Part shown: positions 32,276 through 44,604 of the stretch, in pieces | Layout: each line of letters opens with the position of its first letter | Numbering within the stretch: the first letter of the stretch is position 1 | Source: Dipteris shenzhenensis | Taxonomy: Eukaryota; Polypodiophyta; Polypodiopsida; Gleicheniales | NCBI GenBank assembly: GCA_047967505.1 | Contig: CM106538.1 | Direction: 5' to 3' (one strand) | Length of the DNA: 64,000 nt | Notes under the pieces: model-generated | What the model was told of the DNA's origin: nothing | Databases searched by the model: none | Seen by the model: only the letters and a program-made list of their open reading frames with translations | Position numbers and translations under genes: made by a program

Positions 32276-33665
32276 TCACTCCAAAGATGAGTATGGAGGG
32301 GCGATTTGAACACAAAGGTAGGTTGAAAATGTCTCTTGGGTAATGTAAGAAAGCTGTAGCAACACAATAGGAAGGCCCATAAAGTTCCTACAAATCAAGA
32401 ACCAATAATCCAAAAACACAACGAGCATTCCGACATCCTGAAGTATCGGATTTGATATGTACAAAAAGCCAAGGCTGAAATGTCGCTTACATAGTGTAAG
32501 AAAGCCATAGCAACACAACAGAAATGCCCATAATGATCTTGCAAATTAAGAACGAATATTCTAGAAACACAACGAGCATCTGGACATCTAAAAGTATCGA
32601 ACAATTGAGCATCCCTAAAGTATTGAACAACTGGGCAGCTAGAAGTACCGAACATCTAAAAATACCAGCCCATAATGATCCTGCAAATCAAGAACCAATA
32701 ATCTAGAAACACAATGAGCATCCACACTTTTGAAAGTACCAAACAATTGAGCATCCTAGAAGTACTGAACAACCGGGCCATCAGAAGTTATACCGAACAA
32801 CCAGAAATATGAACAATTGGGCATTCCAGAAGTACCGAACAACTGGACAGCCAGAAGTATCGAACAACAAAAAATACAACGAGAATAAGCCACACATATG
32901 ACAAGAGGCAAGCTTGTGTGGATTAGACACAGCTTACATAATCATAGCGGGAATGAAATAACAATCTCTTTGAATTTGACAGTACCGAACAATCGGAAAG
33001 ACGAGCATCTGAGATTACGAGAACATCCAAAAGTAAGCAAGAAAATGGGCATCCGGGAATGGTGATCATGCCCAAACAAGTACTCAACAGTAATGCATAT
33101 GTGCCACATCCAAATGAGTACTTAAAATATAATCCATACGTGCCATGTCCAAACGAGTACTCAAGAAGTAATCCATATCTATTCATCTGAAAGAGGTTGA
33201 GCCTTGCCATGTGCAAATGAGAATGCAATATGACCATGTCAAAATGAGTACTCAATAAGTAATCGATATGTGTACATCGTGAAAGCCAGATAAATATGTG
33301 TCACATCCAAATGAGGACTTAGTAATAATCCATGTAGCACATCCAGACGAGTAAATATGTGTCACATCCAAACGAGGAGTTAGTAGTAATAATTCATGTA
33401 CCATGTCTGGACGAGTACTCAAGTAGTTAGCCATATGCCACGTCCAAATAAGTACTCAAACAATTATCCATATGTGTTCATAAATATTGTCATGTGAAAG
33501 ACATTGAACCTTGCCACGTTGAAATGAGTATGCAATGAGTAATCCATAGATGCCATGGCCAAACCAATACTCTTTAAGTCAGCCATAGGTGTTCATCATG
33601 AAAGACATATAAGTATACCTCACCACATAAACAGCGAAATAAAAGTATGCCTTGCTTGAACCAAT
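32276..33665. repeat. minisatellite-like repeat region, copy 1
   Basis: Two families of imperfect tandem repeats occur. The first is CCGAACAA(C/T)(T/C)GGGCA..CCAGAAGTA, about 25 bp (32590-32870). The second is CCACATCCAAATGAGTACTC followed by AATCCATATG-type sequence, about 40 bp (33060-33560). Related segments are at 44605-45688 and about 46530-47940. Open frames on both strands reflect the repeats and show no domain. The region ends at CTTGAACCAAT, where a CACAA element is inserted. Confidence 0.75.
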
Positions 33666-34332
33666 CACAACAAGACAAAGCACCGACAGACGCGCACACA
33701 GACGCGTTTACTGAACTTAAAAAAAAACTTACGAGCGCATCTATTTGTGTGTCTATTTTTGCATCTAGAGACCTGTGTCTAATAGCCACAACAAGACAAA
33801 GCACCGATAGACGCGCACACAGACGTGTTTACTGAACAAAATAAAAAACTTACGGGCGCGTCTATTTTCATGTCTGGAGACCCGCATCTACCAGCGCATC
33901 TATATAGCAGACACATGCGCATATATACGCACATTTAGACACTTAAATAGATGCTCTTATAAACACGTTTATCGATGCAAAAATAGATGCTTGTCGAACA
34001 GACAGACGTGTATATAGACGCGTTTATATGCGCACTGATAAACGCGCTTTATTATATTTTTTTTTAAATTTACAGAATGCATTTTAATTACAATTCCAAA
34101 TAAAACATTACAACTCCAAAACGCAATAAAATTGAAAGCTCACAAAGTGCTTGTATATACATATAGCACGAAGCTAAGCCACATCATGTGGCTTCAAGTA
34201 CAAAAAATAAGGAAGCTAAGCCATGTCATGTGGCTTCAAGTACAAAAAATAAGAGGAGTGTATATACAAGAGGCACGAAGCCAAGCCAGTGGCTTTAAGT
34301 ACAAGAAAGAGTAGCTAGCACTACTTCTATGA

Positions 34333-36056
34333 CTAATCTATGTTCTCTAGGTCCTCACTTCCTTCCACGCTCCCTTCTGCGCTCCCTTCTATGCCTCCTT
34401 CCTCGTCTTCCTCGTCGTCTTGTGCACGGGCCTGTAAACAAGGGACAAAATATATCAATGTATGAAAAATCAAATCTTTACTTATAATTTTGGCATTATT
34501 TAATTACTTTCAAATACCTCAGGGGCTGCTCCAGTAGCCGGGTATACTGCTCCTCAATAATCAACCCGTCATCATAGAAGTGCCTCCATGTATCTCCCGT
34601 GCGATGGTGACGATGGTAGGTTGTCTCCACAAGAGTAGGGTATCTGCCCACGATCTCAAACTGCAAGATGACACAATTTGCGGAGGGATTCGTACAAAGA
34701 AACAACCTCCTAATAAACTACATAAGCAATATAATTTGAGATCGATACTTACAAATTGGGCCTCCCATGATTCAACACCCCCTGCTCCAAAATGCGTGCT
34801 TCCATATTCCTCCATCTGGATCCTTTGTGCCTCCATGTGCTGCAGACTGGGGTCCTCCCTCGCTGACTTCATTGCTTTCTTCCACTCATGCTTGTGAGCC
34901 GTGTGGGGTGGGCCCCTTGGTGGTTGACCTCCCTCAAGCCTGGCAAGCTCCGCTAGTGCCTGCCTCTTAAGTGAAGATCTTTTATTGCCAAGTATCATAA
35001 CAATCTTTGACTTGGCCCATTTATCTATGAACTGGCGATTGGGGGGGTTAGGATACCTAGAGTGAATAGCAACGAGGGTCTCATCAGCCAACCTCTTTGG
35101 CTATTCTTTGAAGTGGATAAAGCAATCTCTGTAATTGTTAGCAATTACAGAGTGCATGAAGGCCATGATGTCCGATCCTTCCCACGCGCATCCATCCAGA
35201 TGCCTCCTGTCTGAGTGATGTCATAGAATATCGTACCATCACCCAGAGGCACATCTAAATCATCTGAATCATCATCGTCCCCACCGCCACCCCTCCCAAA
35301 GCACTGTGCCATGCATCCCCCACCGCTCTCCTTGCTACTACCTCGGGGGGGTCACTCATCATATGTAACCCTATCACGTGAGTTCAACAGAAGGATATTT
35401 TTTATTTCTAAAATTTACAAAAATAAATATACATAAGGGACTATTAAAAATAGTTTTGGAAAAAATTTACAGATTTGTATAGAAAAGGGGTACATTTTAT
35501 TAATGAAAAATTTTACAGATAAGGGATTTTAAATATAGGCCTTGAACGCACGTGATATAGAGGGTTTATACATAGTGACCCCCCTGAGGCTACTACGCCT
35601 GCTACCGTGTCGTGTCGAGCTCGTACGCTGGCCACTCATAGCTGGAGACTGCACAGGACTACGCTAACCACTTGTAGCTGGAGAACCGAGTCTCGACTGC
35701 ACAGGAGTATGTCGACAGCTCTGCGAGACAGAAGGACCTCCTGATAGCATGGGGGAAGGGGCATAAGACGGCATGGTAGAAGGGGCATAAGACGGCATGG
35801 GGGAAGGGGCATAAGATGGCATGGGAGATGTGCTTGCGTAGTGTAGCCGGCTGGGCTGTGCTGACTCCGCTGGGGTGATCTCAGCTGGTGTGGGGTGGTT
35901 TGGAGTCTATAGTGCCGACTCCTGTGGGGTGTTTAGAGTACCGTTCATATACCCGTATAACTCCGCAGGACTAGGAGGGTGCCCTAAAAGGTTATATAAG
36001 TCCCTCCAAATAGCATCCCGGGGATTAGGTGAGCTGGAAGCGCTTCCTGGCCACAT
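34333..36056 (-). pseudogene. Transposase_24-like protein (gene B), family 2 copy 2, interrupted by a MITE
   Basis: Exons correspond to those of copy 1: 36056-34753 (including the MITE 35342-35588), 34660-34518 and 34431-34333. The YPNPPN, GNKRSSLKR and HFGAGGVESWEAQF landmarks are all readable around 35060-34760. Without the MITE and its duplicated 8 bp the first exon is 1049 bp, not a multiple of three, so it also has a frameshift. The second exon lacks one base relative to copy 1. It keeps CAG and TGG codons at places where copy 1 has stops. Confidence 0.8.
35342..35588. mobile_element. MITE (247 bp) inside gene B of family 2 copy 2
   Basis: Ends read CTCGGGGGGGTCACTC and GTGACCCCCCTGAG, flanked by the 8 bp duplication GCTACTAC at 35334-35341 and 35589-35596. 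The uninterrupted site is present at about 16100 in copy 1 and near 43018 in copy 3. The inner sequence is nearly the same as that of 24714-24959, so both inserted in the same period. Confidence 0.9.
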
Positions 36057-36943
36057 GTTGAACTGGAAAAAAGAAAAAAAATATATTACTGATGAGCTGA
36101 GAAGAAAGGGGAAGGGAAGAGAGAATCGGGTTACTGTCGGAGCGCGTCTATAGATGCATCTGATTAGCGCATCTATTTTCGCATATAATAGCGTGTCTAT
36201 AGATGCGGATGTCTGTGTCTGGAAACAGCCTAGACGCGTGCTTAGATGCACCTGTAGACGTGGTTTTAGACGCGCTCTGAGATGCGCCTATAGACGCGCT
36301 TCGACAGACGGACTTTTCTAAAAAGTAGAAAAGGACATTGCGCCCGACACACAAACGTGACACTGATACCCATATCATGCATTTTTTGGATACGAGAAAG
36401 TACAAATCCAAATAGAGTTGGATACGAGAAAGTACAAATCCAAAGAGAGCAAACTTCCAAAAAAGATCAACTGCAAAAAGACTTACCTTGAATAGAGATA
36501 TGGAAGGTTCTTCTCCTTTTTCAAAGTTGCAGCTTCTCCTCCTTGTTCGCCCTCCTCTCCTTTAAGCTTGGAAGTAAGTGTGGGTACCTTCCTCTTGAGT
36601 GTAAGCTTGGAAGCAAGTGTGGGTGCCTTCTTGTTAAGCGTCAAAACTGTGGATCAGCTAATAACGAAGCAAGCAAGCCGCGCAAAGTATAAGTAATGTG
36701 AAAAAAAGCAAAGCGAGCGTGCTAAAAGCAAGTTTAAAAGCCGCATCTACAGGTGCATCTAATAGCACGATACACACATCTAAATACACAGTCTAGATGC
36801 GGTTTTAGACGCCGTTTTAAACGTGATTTTAGACGCGCACCACAAAACAAACAGACGCTCTTTTAGATGCACCTTTAGACGCGCCACAGAGTTTAAAATT
36901 AAACATTTGAAGAAGAGCAAATTTTTTTGGGTTTGTTTGTAGG
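36057..36943. promoter_or_regulatory. divergent central region of family 2 copy 2
   Basis: Same layout as in copy 1: clusters of TAGACGCG-type motifs at 36130-36310 and 36740-36890 flank leader sequences between the divergent genes. GTTTGTAG directly precedes the gene A start. Confidence 0.55.
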
Positions 36944-39900
36944 ATGTCTTCCTCTTCAACAAGTAGCTCCAGTGAGGATGAATCCCTCCGTATCCACCAT
37001 CGCGAAATGTGGTTGGAGCCAAAAATCAATCAAATGTATGTGTGATCGATGTCGAGGAAACATGTATCGTGCATGCAGCAAGATTACACTCAATCACATC
37101 TCAAAGTATGGAGAATGGGATGCAACCGTAAACATGGTAAGTGTTAAAGAGTTAAGGTTGATTGAGATACCTATGCGTGTTCATATGTTTGAGTTATGAT
37201 CCCATTTTAATTTGATACAGGATGCAGTGCCACACCCGCATATGTTGCCCTATGCTCGTCGTGAGGAGGTGAAGCGTCGACGATATGAGGTGGGATCTTC
37301 AGGAGGGACCGTTACGGATGCATGGAGTGATGGTGATAGTAGCCCTCTTCCATTACCTCATGAAGCCGTGGAGGAGGAGGTGTTTGATGATATGGTGCGG
37401 GATTTATATGTCCATCAAGGGAGGGATGATAGCATGGAGCAGGATGATCTTTTTACTGCAGCATCGACTCCACTGTTTGATGGGTGCACTTTCTCTATTC
37501 TACGTGCCTCCCTTGAGTTACTAAACTTGCAAACCATCTATGGATGGAGCAATGCAAGTTTGAATGCATTACTCAAGTAAGCTTTAAAGTCTATTTTGCA
37601 AACATGGTGAATTATGCTAGTGGGTCAATTACTCGAATGCTTTTCCTCATTTATGGTCTTCACATGCAGGCTATTGTGTAAAATGCTTCCAAGGGAGAAT
37701 AAATTACCGACCTCAAGAGATACGGCAAGGCAACATGTGACCTCTCTTGGAGGATTAGATTACAAGCGCATCCATGCATGTGTCAATGATTGCGTTTTGT
37801 TTCGTGGACTACATAAGGATGCAAGAGAGTGTCCTACTTGTGGAGAGGCAAGATATAGAGCAGATCTCAAAACTTTGGACGTGCCTCGTAAGGTTCTACG
37901 ACATTTTCCCATAATCCCTCGCATCCAACATATGTTCAAGTGCAAATCTATTGCAGAGCTCATGTCATGGCATTCCTCCCATCGATCAACTGATGGCAAA
38001 TTGAGAACTCCCGCGGACTCTCCTGCATGGAAGCATATTGAAGACACATGGCCAAGCTTCAAGGAAGAACCTAGGAGCTTGAGACTTGGATTGGGTATGG
38101 ACGGTGTGAACCCATTTGGTCTCAAAAGCACCTCTTACAGTGTATGGCCAGTGATATTGGTGAATTATAATCTTCCACCCTCTATGGCTATTAAGAAAGG
38201 ACATGTTATGCTATCCCTTCTAGTTCCAGGGAAACATAAAGTCAAAAACCTTGATGTTTATTTGGAGCCTTTGATTGATGAGCTAGAGATACTTTGGAGA
38301 GGTATTGAGGTGCATGATGTGAGTAGGCCTCCCTCGTCATGAGACTTCAACTGCAAAGTAGTCTTGATGTGGATGATGCTTGACTTCCCATGATATGGCG
38401 AGTGTTTAGGTAAGCATTGCACTTCTAATTATGAATAGGCAAAGGATGTGGTACCCTAAACCCACCTTCAACTCTTAATTGCATCTATTGTTCAGGTCTC
38501 ACTACATCGGGTTACCATGCATGTCCTGTTTGTGGTCCTTCGCTAGTTGCCTCACGGGCAGACGCATTGAATAAGGTCATCTATGAGAATCACCATTGAT
38601 TTCTCCCACCTGATCATCCTAGATATGTTGCCCCTTGGAATGAAGTCCTCCCACAATCACTCACCACGGGAGATTGGATGAGAATTTGGGACAGTTCCAC
38701 GACTCCTCCACCACTTGGCATGAGCCGGTAAGGGTTTGTAACTATTGTGTGCTATATTGGTTGGAAATAAAGATTGCCCGCTAACACTTTATTTTGTTTA
38801 GATACTCCATCTTTTATCGTTTATCATATTGGTCCCACCTCAAGATCAATCACCTGCTTGATCCCATGCATATCTTCAAGAATGTGGCATCTACCATTTG
38901 GGAGCATTTGAATGGGACACGAGATTCCACAGGCATAAGGGAGGATCTACGTACCACAGGGAGGATGCGTGAAGTTGGCCACAAGAGAGACCAAATGGGC
39001 GTGTTTTTTTACCTCTTGCACCATGGATGTTATCAAAGCTAGAGATGGCGACAGTGAAGCACACTATTACTACAATTCGTACTCCCACTGGATGCATGAG
39101 GTGTTTGAAGGGAGCCCTTACAAAGAGCAAGAAAAGACGTGTAGAGCAATTATATGGCTTGAAATCTCATGATTGGCACAAGATGCTCCAAGTAAGTATT
39201 TTATGTGCATAATATCTTTTTCCTTTCAAATTTGTGAGTGAATAATTATAAGCAACTAATCAACCAACTCCTCGACGTGGGTTCAGTTCATACTACCTAC
39301 TAGCATTTCACGTAGTGCATCAAAGGACGTGAAAGATTGTATTTACAAGATGGGCGAGCTTGTGAGGTACTTTACATGATACAAAATATGATGCGTATCA
39401 ATGCTCCATGCAAGTTTGAATGCATATTGCTAATATGGTGTACTTTTTTATTTCTAGGTATGTGAGCTCAAAGGAAATAGATCCCACCACGCTTGAGAAT
39501 GCTCAAGTTATGTCAGTGGAGGTGGTTTGTTTAGTGGAGGAGACATTTCTACGTTCTATTCTCACAAGCCAACTACATCTTATAGTGCATTTGGTGGATG
39601 AGATTGCTATATGCGGTACTATACATGCACGATGGTTGTTCTTCCTCGAGTGCTTCATGAAGACCTTGAAGGGCTTCATGAGACAAAACACAAGACCCGA
39701 AGGTAGCATGGCCGAGGGTTGGTTGGTAGAAGAGTCACTTGTATATATTTATGAGTTTCTTGTTGATGTGGATAGCTCTCTCCCACAACTATGGAGAGAT
39801 GATGAAGACCTAAGGATGACCTCTATTGTGCCTCAAGGGAAAGGACGCAACAAAGTAATAGACATGGAGTTGCATAATAGTATCAACCTCTTTTGCATGC

Positions 39901-41006
39901 TTAATAGTGATGTGATGAAAAGATGGGTGACAAGATACGAGGATGCAAAGTCAAGAAGACAAGAAGAAAGGGCCCTCTTTCGTACACACCACATATCTCG
40001 TGTGCCATACCCTCAGTATCTAAGAGCACTTCCAAAGGATATTCATGTGGATTGGCTACTTGATGAAATGGAGAAAGCAGAGAAAGACGAGGGGATGCAT
40101 ATCACAATGGAAGAATGGGAGTATGCTAGGGGATGCATGAGTAAGGTCGGTATATAGAATGTTATGCATAAGTTAGGATCTTCCAATAATTTAGATTGCT
40201 TATTTAATTGATTTTTTCTTGGTGTAGTGCACTATGTTCAATGCTATATGGTGTGAGGGCAAGCATTTTCGAACACAAAGGATTGATGATAAGAGAAACA
40301 CACAAGATTGCGGTGTCATTGCTAGCTTTGATGGAGCCAATGGAGCCATGGATGATTATTGTGGCATAATCCAAGATATTATTATGCTTGACTTTCGACG
40401 CTTCTTTGTGTATGTTTTGGATGTAAAGTGGTTTAAGGACGTGGTGGAAAGAGGCCCTAATGCAACAATCAAACGCCATGCAAGTGGCTTTGTAACTATT
40501 GACTCCACAAAGTTTTGGCAAAGTAGGAAGGACACACTAGTACTACTGCAACAATGTGAACAGGTACTGTGCACACATATAAAAATACTTGCTTTTATAT
40601 ATTTGATGCAAGAAAAATAACATGATTGTATTTGTGTTTGAATTAGGTTGTCTATCAACCAATGGTGGATAATAATAGATGGTGGCATGTCATACCTATT
40701 ATGCCATGTTCCAAAGTGATGTATAGTACATTTACTAATATGGAGCGTATGGAGGATGATCATGGCCATGGATGTGATGATGACTGTGATACGAGAGAGG
40801 AGGATGATCATGAGATAGGAGATACAGATATTGAGGCCATTACCCGTGAGGACGAGCCTACCATTGGTGATGCTAATTTCAATGAGTACATGAGTAGCAC
40901 AAGTAGTAGTGGGTTGAATGTATTTGTAGATCTAAACACTTGTTTGGATTTTGAAGTAGATAGTTTGGCAAGGGTTGATCTCATTGAGGATGAGATTGAA
41001 CCGTAG
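36944..41006 (+). pseudogene. TNP2-like transposase (gene A), family 2 copy 2
   Basis: The structure follows copy 1, from ATG 36944 to TAG 41004-41006. The transposase-associated segment lies at 36944-37136, the acidic linker at 37221-37580 and the tnp2 core about 37660-39190. DUF4218 lies about 39460-40150, DUF4216 about 40235-40564 and the acidic C-terminus 40653-41006. The exon 4 donor CCG|GTAAGG is intact here, as is the IWCEGKHFR frame in exon 8. In-frame TGA codons at 38341 (CGA in copy 1), about 38391 (a glycine codon in copy 1) and about 38597 (CGA in copy 1), plus a frameshift near 38975 in a T run, inactivate it. Copies 1 and 2 are broken at different places. Confidence 0.88.
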
Positions 41007-41024
41007 CCCCATCATTGATATTGG

Positions 41025-41481
41025 CAAAACTATTTTACATATTGTCTCATTCTCCTCACCTCACTGAATTCTTGTATATGTGGGCTTGCAAAAAAGCATT
41101 GATGTTCTGTTAAAATTATGTGCTTTGGTAATCATGGGAAATGTTTGGAAAGCAATGATGTACACCAAAATCTCAGTTTCTGTATTCTCTGGTTTGCGTC
41201 TAACTATGCGTCTAAATGCGCGTCTAATTCTCAGTGTAAACGCGCAAATAAACGCGTTAATACACGTGCAAATAGACGCGCTGATAAACGTGATGTTAGA
41301 CAGGCCTGTATTTTCTTAGATTAGACATGCAATTAGACGTGTTAATACATGCGCAAATAGACGAGTTGTTAGACGCGCTTTTAGATGCACTCGTAATTCC
41401 TCTACTAAAGCAACGCCTATAGATGCGTCCGCTATTTTGCGCGTCTACCAAGCGGGTCTATAGTTGCTTTGTGTTGTTGTG
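41025..41481. repeat. right subterminal repeats of family 2 copy 2
   Basis: From about 41190 to 41481 the motifs GCGTCTA and TAGACGCG recur in both orientations (for example ATAGACGCGCTGATAAACG). The terminus is TTGCTTTGTGTTGTTGTG. The same end is found alone and inverted at 30474-30938. Confidence 0.8.
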
Positions 41482-42013
41482 AGCACGTCTATATAGCAGA
41501 CAAATGCGCATATAGATGCTCATCTAGAGGCGTAAATAGATGCTCTGCTAAAAAATTTAAATGACAGATAGATGCATCGTTAAACACGTGTATAGACACA
41601 TTTATAAATGGTCTTATAGACGCGTTTATAGACGTGCAAATAGATGCTTCTCGAACAGATAGACTCGTATATAGACGCGCTTATAGACGCACTGAAAGAC
41701 GCACTACATAATATTTTTTTTAAATTTACAGAATGCTGTGTATGCTATATAGTTACAAGAATCCCATTTCCACATTGTGTAATTTAATCCTTACAGCCAA
41801 CCGCATTTTAATTACAATTCCAAATAAAACATTACAACTCCAAAACACAATAAAATTGAAAGCTCAAAAAGTGCTTGTATGTACATATAGCACGAAGCTA
41901 AGCAACGTCATGTGGCTTCAAGTACAAAAATAAGAGGAGTGTATATACAATAGGCACGAAGCCAAGCCAATGGATTTAAGTACAAAAAAGATTAGCTAGC
42001 ACTACTTCTACGA

Positions 42014-43504
42014 CTAATCTATGTTCTCCACATCCTTGCTCCCTTCCACACTCCCTTTTGCGCTCCCTTCTATGCTCCCTTCTCCGCTTCCTTCCTCGTC
42101 TTCTTCCTCCTCTTCTTGTGCAGGGACCTATAAACAAGGGACAATTACATATATCAATGTATGAAAAATCAAATCTTTACTTATAATATTGACATTATTT
42201 AATTACTTTCAAATACCTCGGGGGCCGCTCCAGTAGCCTGGATATACTGCTCCTCAGTAATCAACCCGTCATGATAGAAGTGCTTCCATGTATCTCCTCT
42301 GTGATGGTGGGGGTGGTAGGCTATCTCGACAGGAGTAGGGTATCTCCCACGATATCAAGCTGCAAGATGACACAATTTGCGGAGGGGTTAGTACAAAGAA
42401 ACAACCTCCTAATAAACTACATAAGCAATATAATTTGAGATCGATACTTACAAATTGGGCCTCCCATGATTCAACACCCCCTGCTCCAAAATGCACGCTT
42501 TCATATTGCTCCATCTTGATCCTTCGTGCCTCCACGTGCTGCAAACTGGGGTCCTCCCTCGCTGACTTCATTGCTTTCTTCCACTCATGCTTGTGAGCAG
42601 TGTGGGGCGGGCCCCTTAGTGGTCGACCTCCCTCGAGCCTGGAAAGCTCTGCTAGTGCTTGCCTCTTAAGTGAAGATCTTTTATTGCCAAGTATCGTAAC
42701 AATCTTTGACTTGGCCCATTTATCTGTGAACTGACGATTGGGGGGGTTAGGATACCTAGAGCGAACAGCAGTGAGGGTCTCATCAGCCAACCTCTTTGGC
42801 TGGTCTTTGTAGTGGATAAAGCAATTTCTGTAATTGTTAGCAATTAGAGAGCGCATGAAGGCCATGATGTCCTTCCCCCGTGCATCCATCAAGATGCCTC
42901 CTCTTTGAGTGATGTCATAGAATATTGTACCATCACCCGGAGGCACGTCTAAATCATCTGAATCATCATCGTCCCCACCACCATCCCTCCCAAAGCATCC
43001 CCCACAGCTCTCCCTGCTACTACGACTGCTACCGTGTCATGTCGAGCTAGTACTCTAGCCACTCGTAGCTCGAGACTGCACAGGAGTACGCCGACGGCTC
43101 TACAAGAGAACCGAGTCCCGACTGCACAGGAGTACGCCGACGGCTCTACAAGACAGAAGGACCTCCTGACGGCATGGGGGAAGGGGCATAAGATGGCATT
43201 GCGGAAGGGGCATAAGACGGCATGGGGGAAGGGGCATAAGATGGCATGGAGGAAGGGGCATAAGACGGCATGGGAGAAGGGCCTCAGCTATGTAGCTGGC
43301 TGGGCTATGCTGACTCCGCTGGAGTAATCTCAGGTGGTGTGGGGTGGTTTGGAGTCTATAGTGCCGACTCCTGGGGGTGTTTAGAGTACCCGTCATATAC
43401 CCATATAACTCCACAGGACTAGGAGGGTGCCCTAAAAGGTTATATAAGTCTCTAAAAATAGACTCTCAGAGATCAGGTGAGCCCGAAGAGCTTCCTGGCC
43501 ACAT
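42014..43504 (-). pseudogene. Transposase_24-like protein (gene B), family 2 copy 3 (outer element)
   Basis: This is the best preserved core of the three. From 42946 to 42452 an uninterrupted frame covers GDGTIFYDITQRGGILMDARG, YPNPPN, DKWAKSKIV, GNKRSSLKRQALAEL and HFGAGGVESWEAQF, ending at a GTAAGT donor. The acidic last exon is 42127-42014. The N-terminal, proline-rich part (43504-42950) has frame breaks and a shortened MALRKGHK-type repeat on the opposite strand. The gene belongs to the outer, truncated element. Confidence 0.8.
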
Positions 43505-44314
43505 GATGAACTAGAAAAAAGAAAAAAAGACGATTACTGATGAGCCGAGAAGAAAGAGAAAGGGAAGAAAAGATTACTGTCGGAGCGTGTCTATAGACGC
43601 GTCTGAGAAGTGTGTCTATTTTTCCGTATAACAGTGCGTCTATAGACGCGGCTGTCTCTGTCTCCAAACAGGCGTGTCTATAGACGCGCTCCGACAGACG
43701 GAATTTTCTAAAAAGTAGAAAAGGACATGCGCCCGACACAAAAACATAACACTGATACCAAAATCATGCATTTCTTGGATACAACAAAGTACAAATCCAA
43801 AGAGAGCAAACTTCCAAAAAAGATCAACTGTAAAAAGACTTACCTTGGATAGAGGTATGGAAGCTTCTTCTTCTTTTTCAAAGTTCCTTCTTTTCCTTGT
43901 TCACCCTCTTCTCCTTTAAGCTTGGAAGTAAGTGTGGGTGCCTTCCTCTTAAGTGTAAGCTTGGAAGTAAGTGTGGGTGCCTTCCTCTTAAGTGTCGAAA
44001 CTGTGGATCTGCTAATAGCAAGCTGCACGAAGTATAAGTAATGTGAAGAAAAGCAAAGCGAGCATGCTTAAAGAAGATTTAAAAACCACATCTATAGGCA
44101 CGTCTAATAGCGCGTTTATACAGGCATCTAAATACATAGAGCAGACGCGATTTGAGACCTGCTTGTAGACACGTACCAAATAACAGACAGACATGGTTTT
44201 AGATGCACTTGTAGAAGCGCACCACAGAATAGATGCACGGTTTTAGACACACCACAGAGTTTAAAATTAAATATTTGAAGAAAAACAATTTTTTTTGGGT
44301 TGTTTGTTTGTAGG

Positions 44315-44604
44315 ATGTCTTCATCTTCAACAAGTAGCTCTAGTGAGGATGAATCCCTCCGTATCCACCATCGCGAAATGTGGTTGGAGTAAAAAATCAA
44401 ATGTATGTGTGATCGATGTCAAGGAAACATGTATCGTGCATGCAGGATTACACTCAATCACATCTCAAAGTATGGAGAATGGGATGCGACCGTAATCATG
44501 GTAACTGTTAAAGAGTTAAGGTTGATTGAGATACCTATGGGTGTTCATATGTTTGAGTTATGATCCCGTTTTAATTTGATACAGGATGCAATGCCACACC
44601 CGCA
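44315..44604 (+). pseudogene. 5' fragment of gene A, family 2 copy 3
   Basis: The first exon (ATG 44315, Ser-rich start, CMCDRCQGN) and its GTAACT donor are present, and the second exon begins near 44585 but is cut at 44604. A TAA at about 44390 replaces a CAA present in copy 1. The downstream gene is lost by a break into minisatellite DNA. Confidence 0.85.

Larger units (their letters stand above)
33787..41481. mobile_element. inner family 2 CACAA element, copy 2, complete
   Basis: The left end is CACAACAAGACAAAGCACCG and the right end TTGCTTTGTGTTGTTGTG. Both are flanked by the 3 bp duplication AGC (33784-33786 and 41482-41484). It carries gene B on the minus strand and gene A on the plus strand, as copy 1 does, with high similarity throughout. 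A 247 bp MITE sits in gene B. It was inserted only about 120 bp from the left end of the outer family 2 element, within its subterminal repeats. Confidence 0.9.
33666..44604. mobile_element. outer family 2 CACAA element, truncated (33666-33786 and 41482-44604)
   Basis: The left end CACAACAAGACAAAGCACCG starts at 33666 after CTTGAACCAAT; the same flank without an element is at about 47933. The outer element stops at 33786, where the inner element lies, and resumes at 41482. The joined sequence then matches the single element at 45689. The resumed part holds subterminal repeats, gene B (42014-43504), the divergent centre and the first exon of gene A. It breaks off at 44604 inside the second gene A exon against unrelated minisatellite DNA. 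Confidence 0.85.

Noticed and set aside
32276-33434. Minus-strand frames with repeated Phe/Gly/Thr/Ser motifs (for example MFGTSG)
   Set aside because: They follow the minisatellite units, and the same DNA gives frames on the other strand; no family resemblance.
34561-35091. Complete gene starting at an internal Met in family 2 gene B copy 2
   Set aside because: It begins in the middle of the conserved core and reads past the exon 1 donor into an intron; the real start is at 36056.
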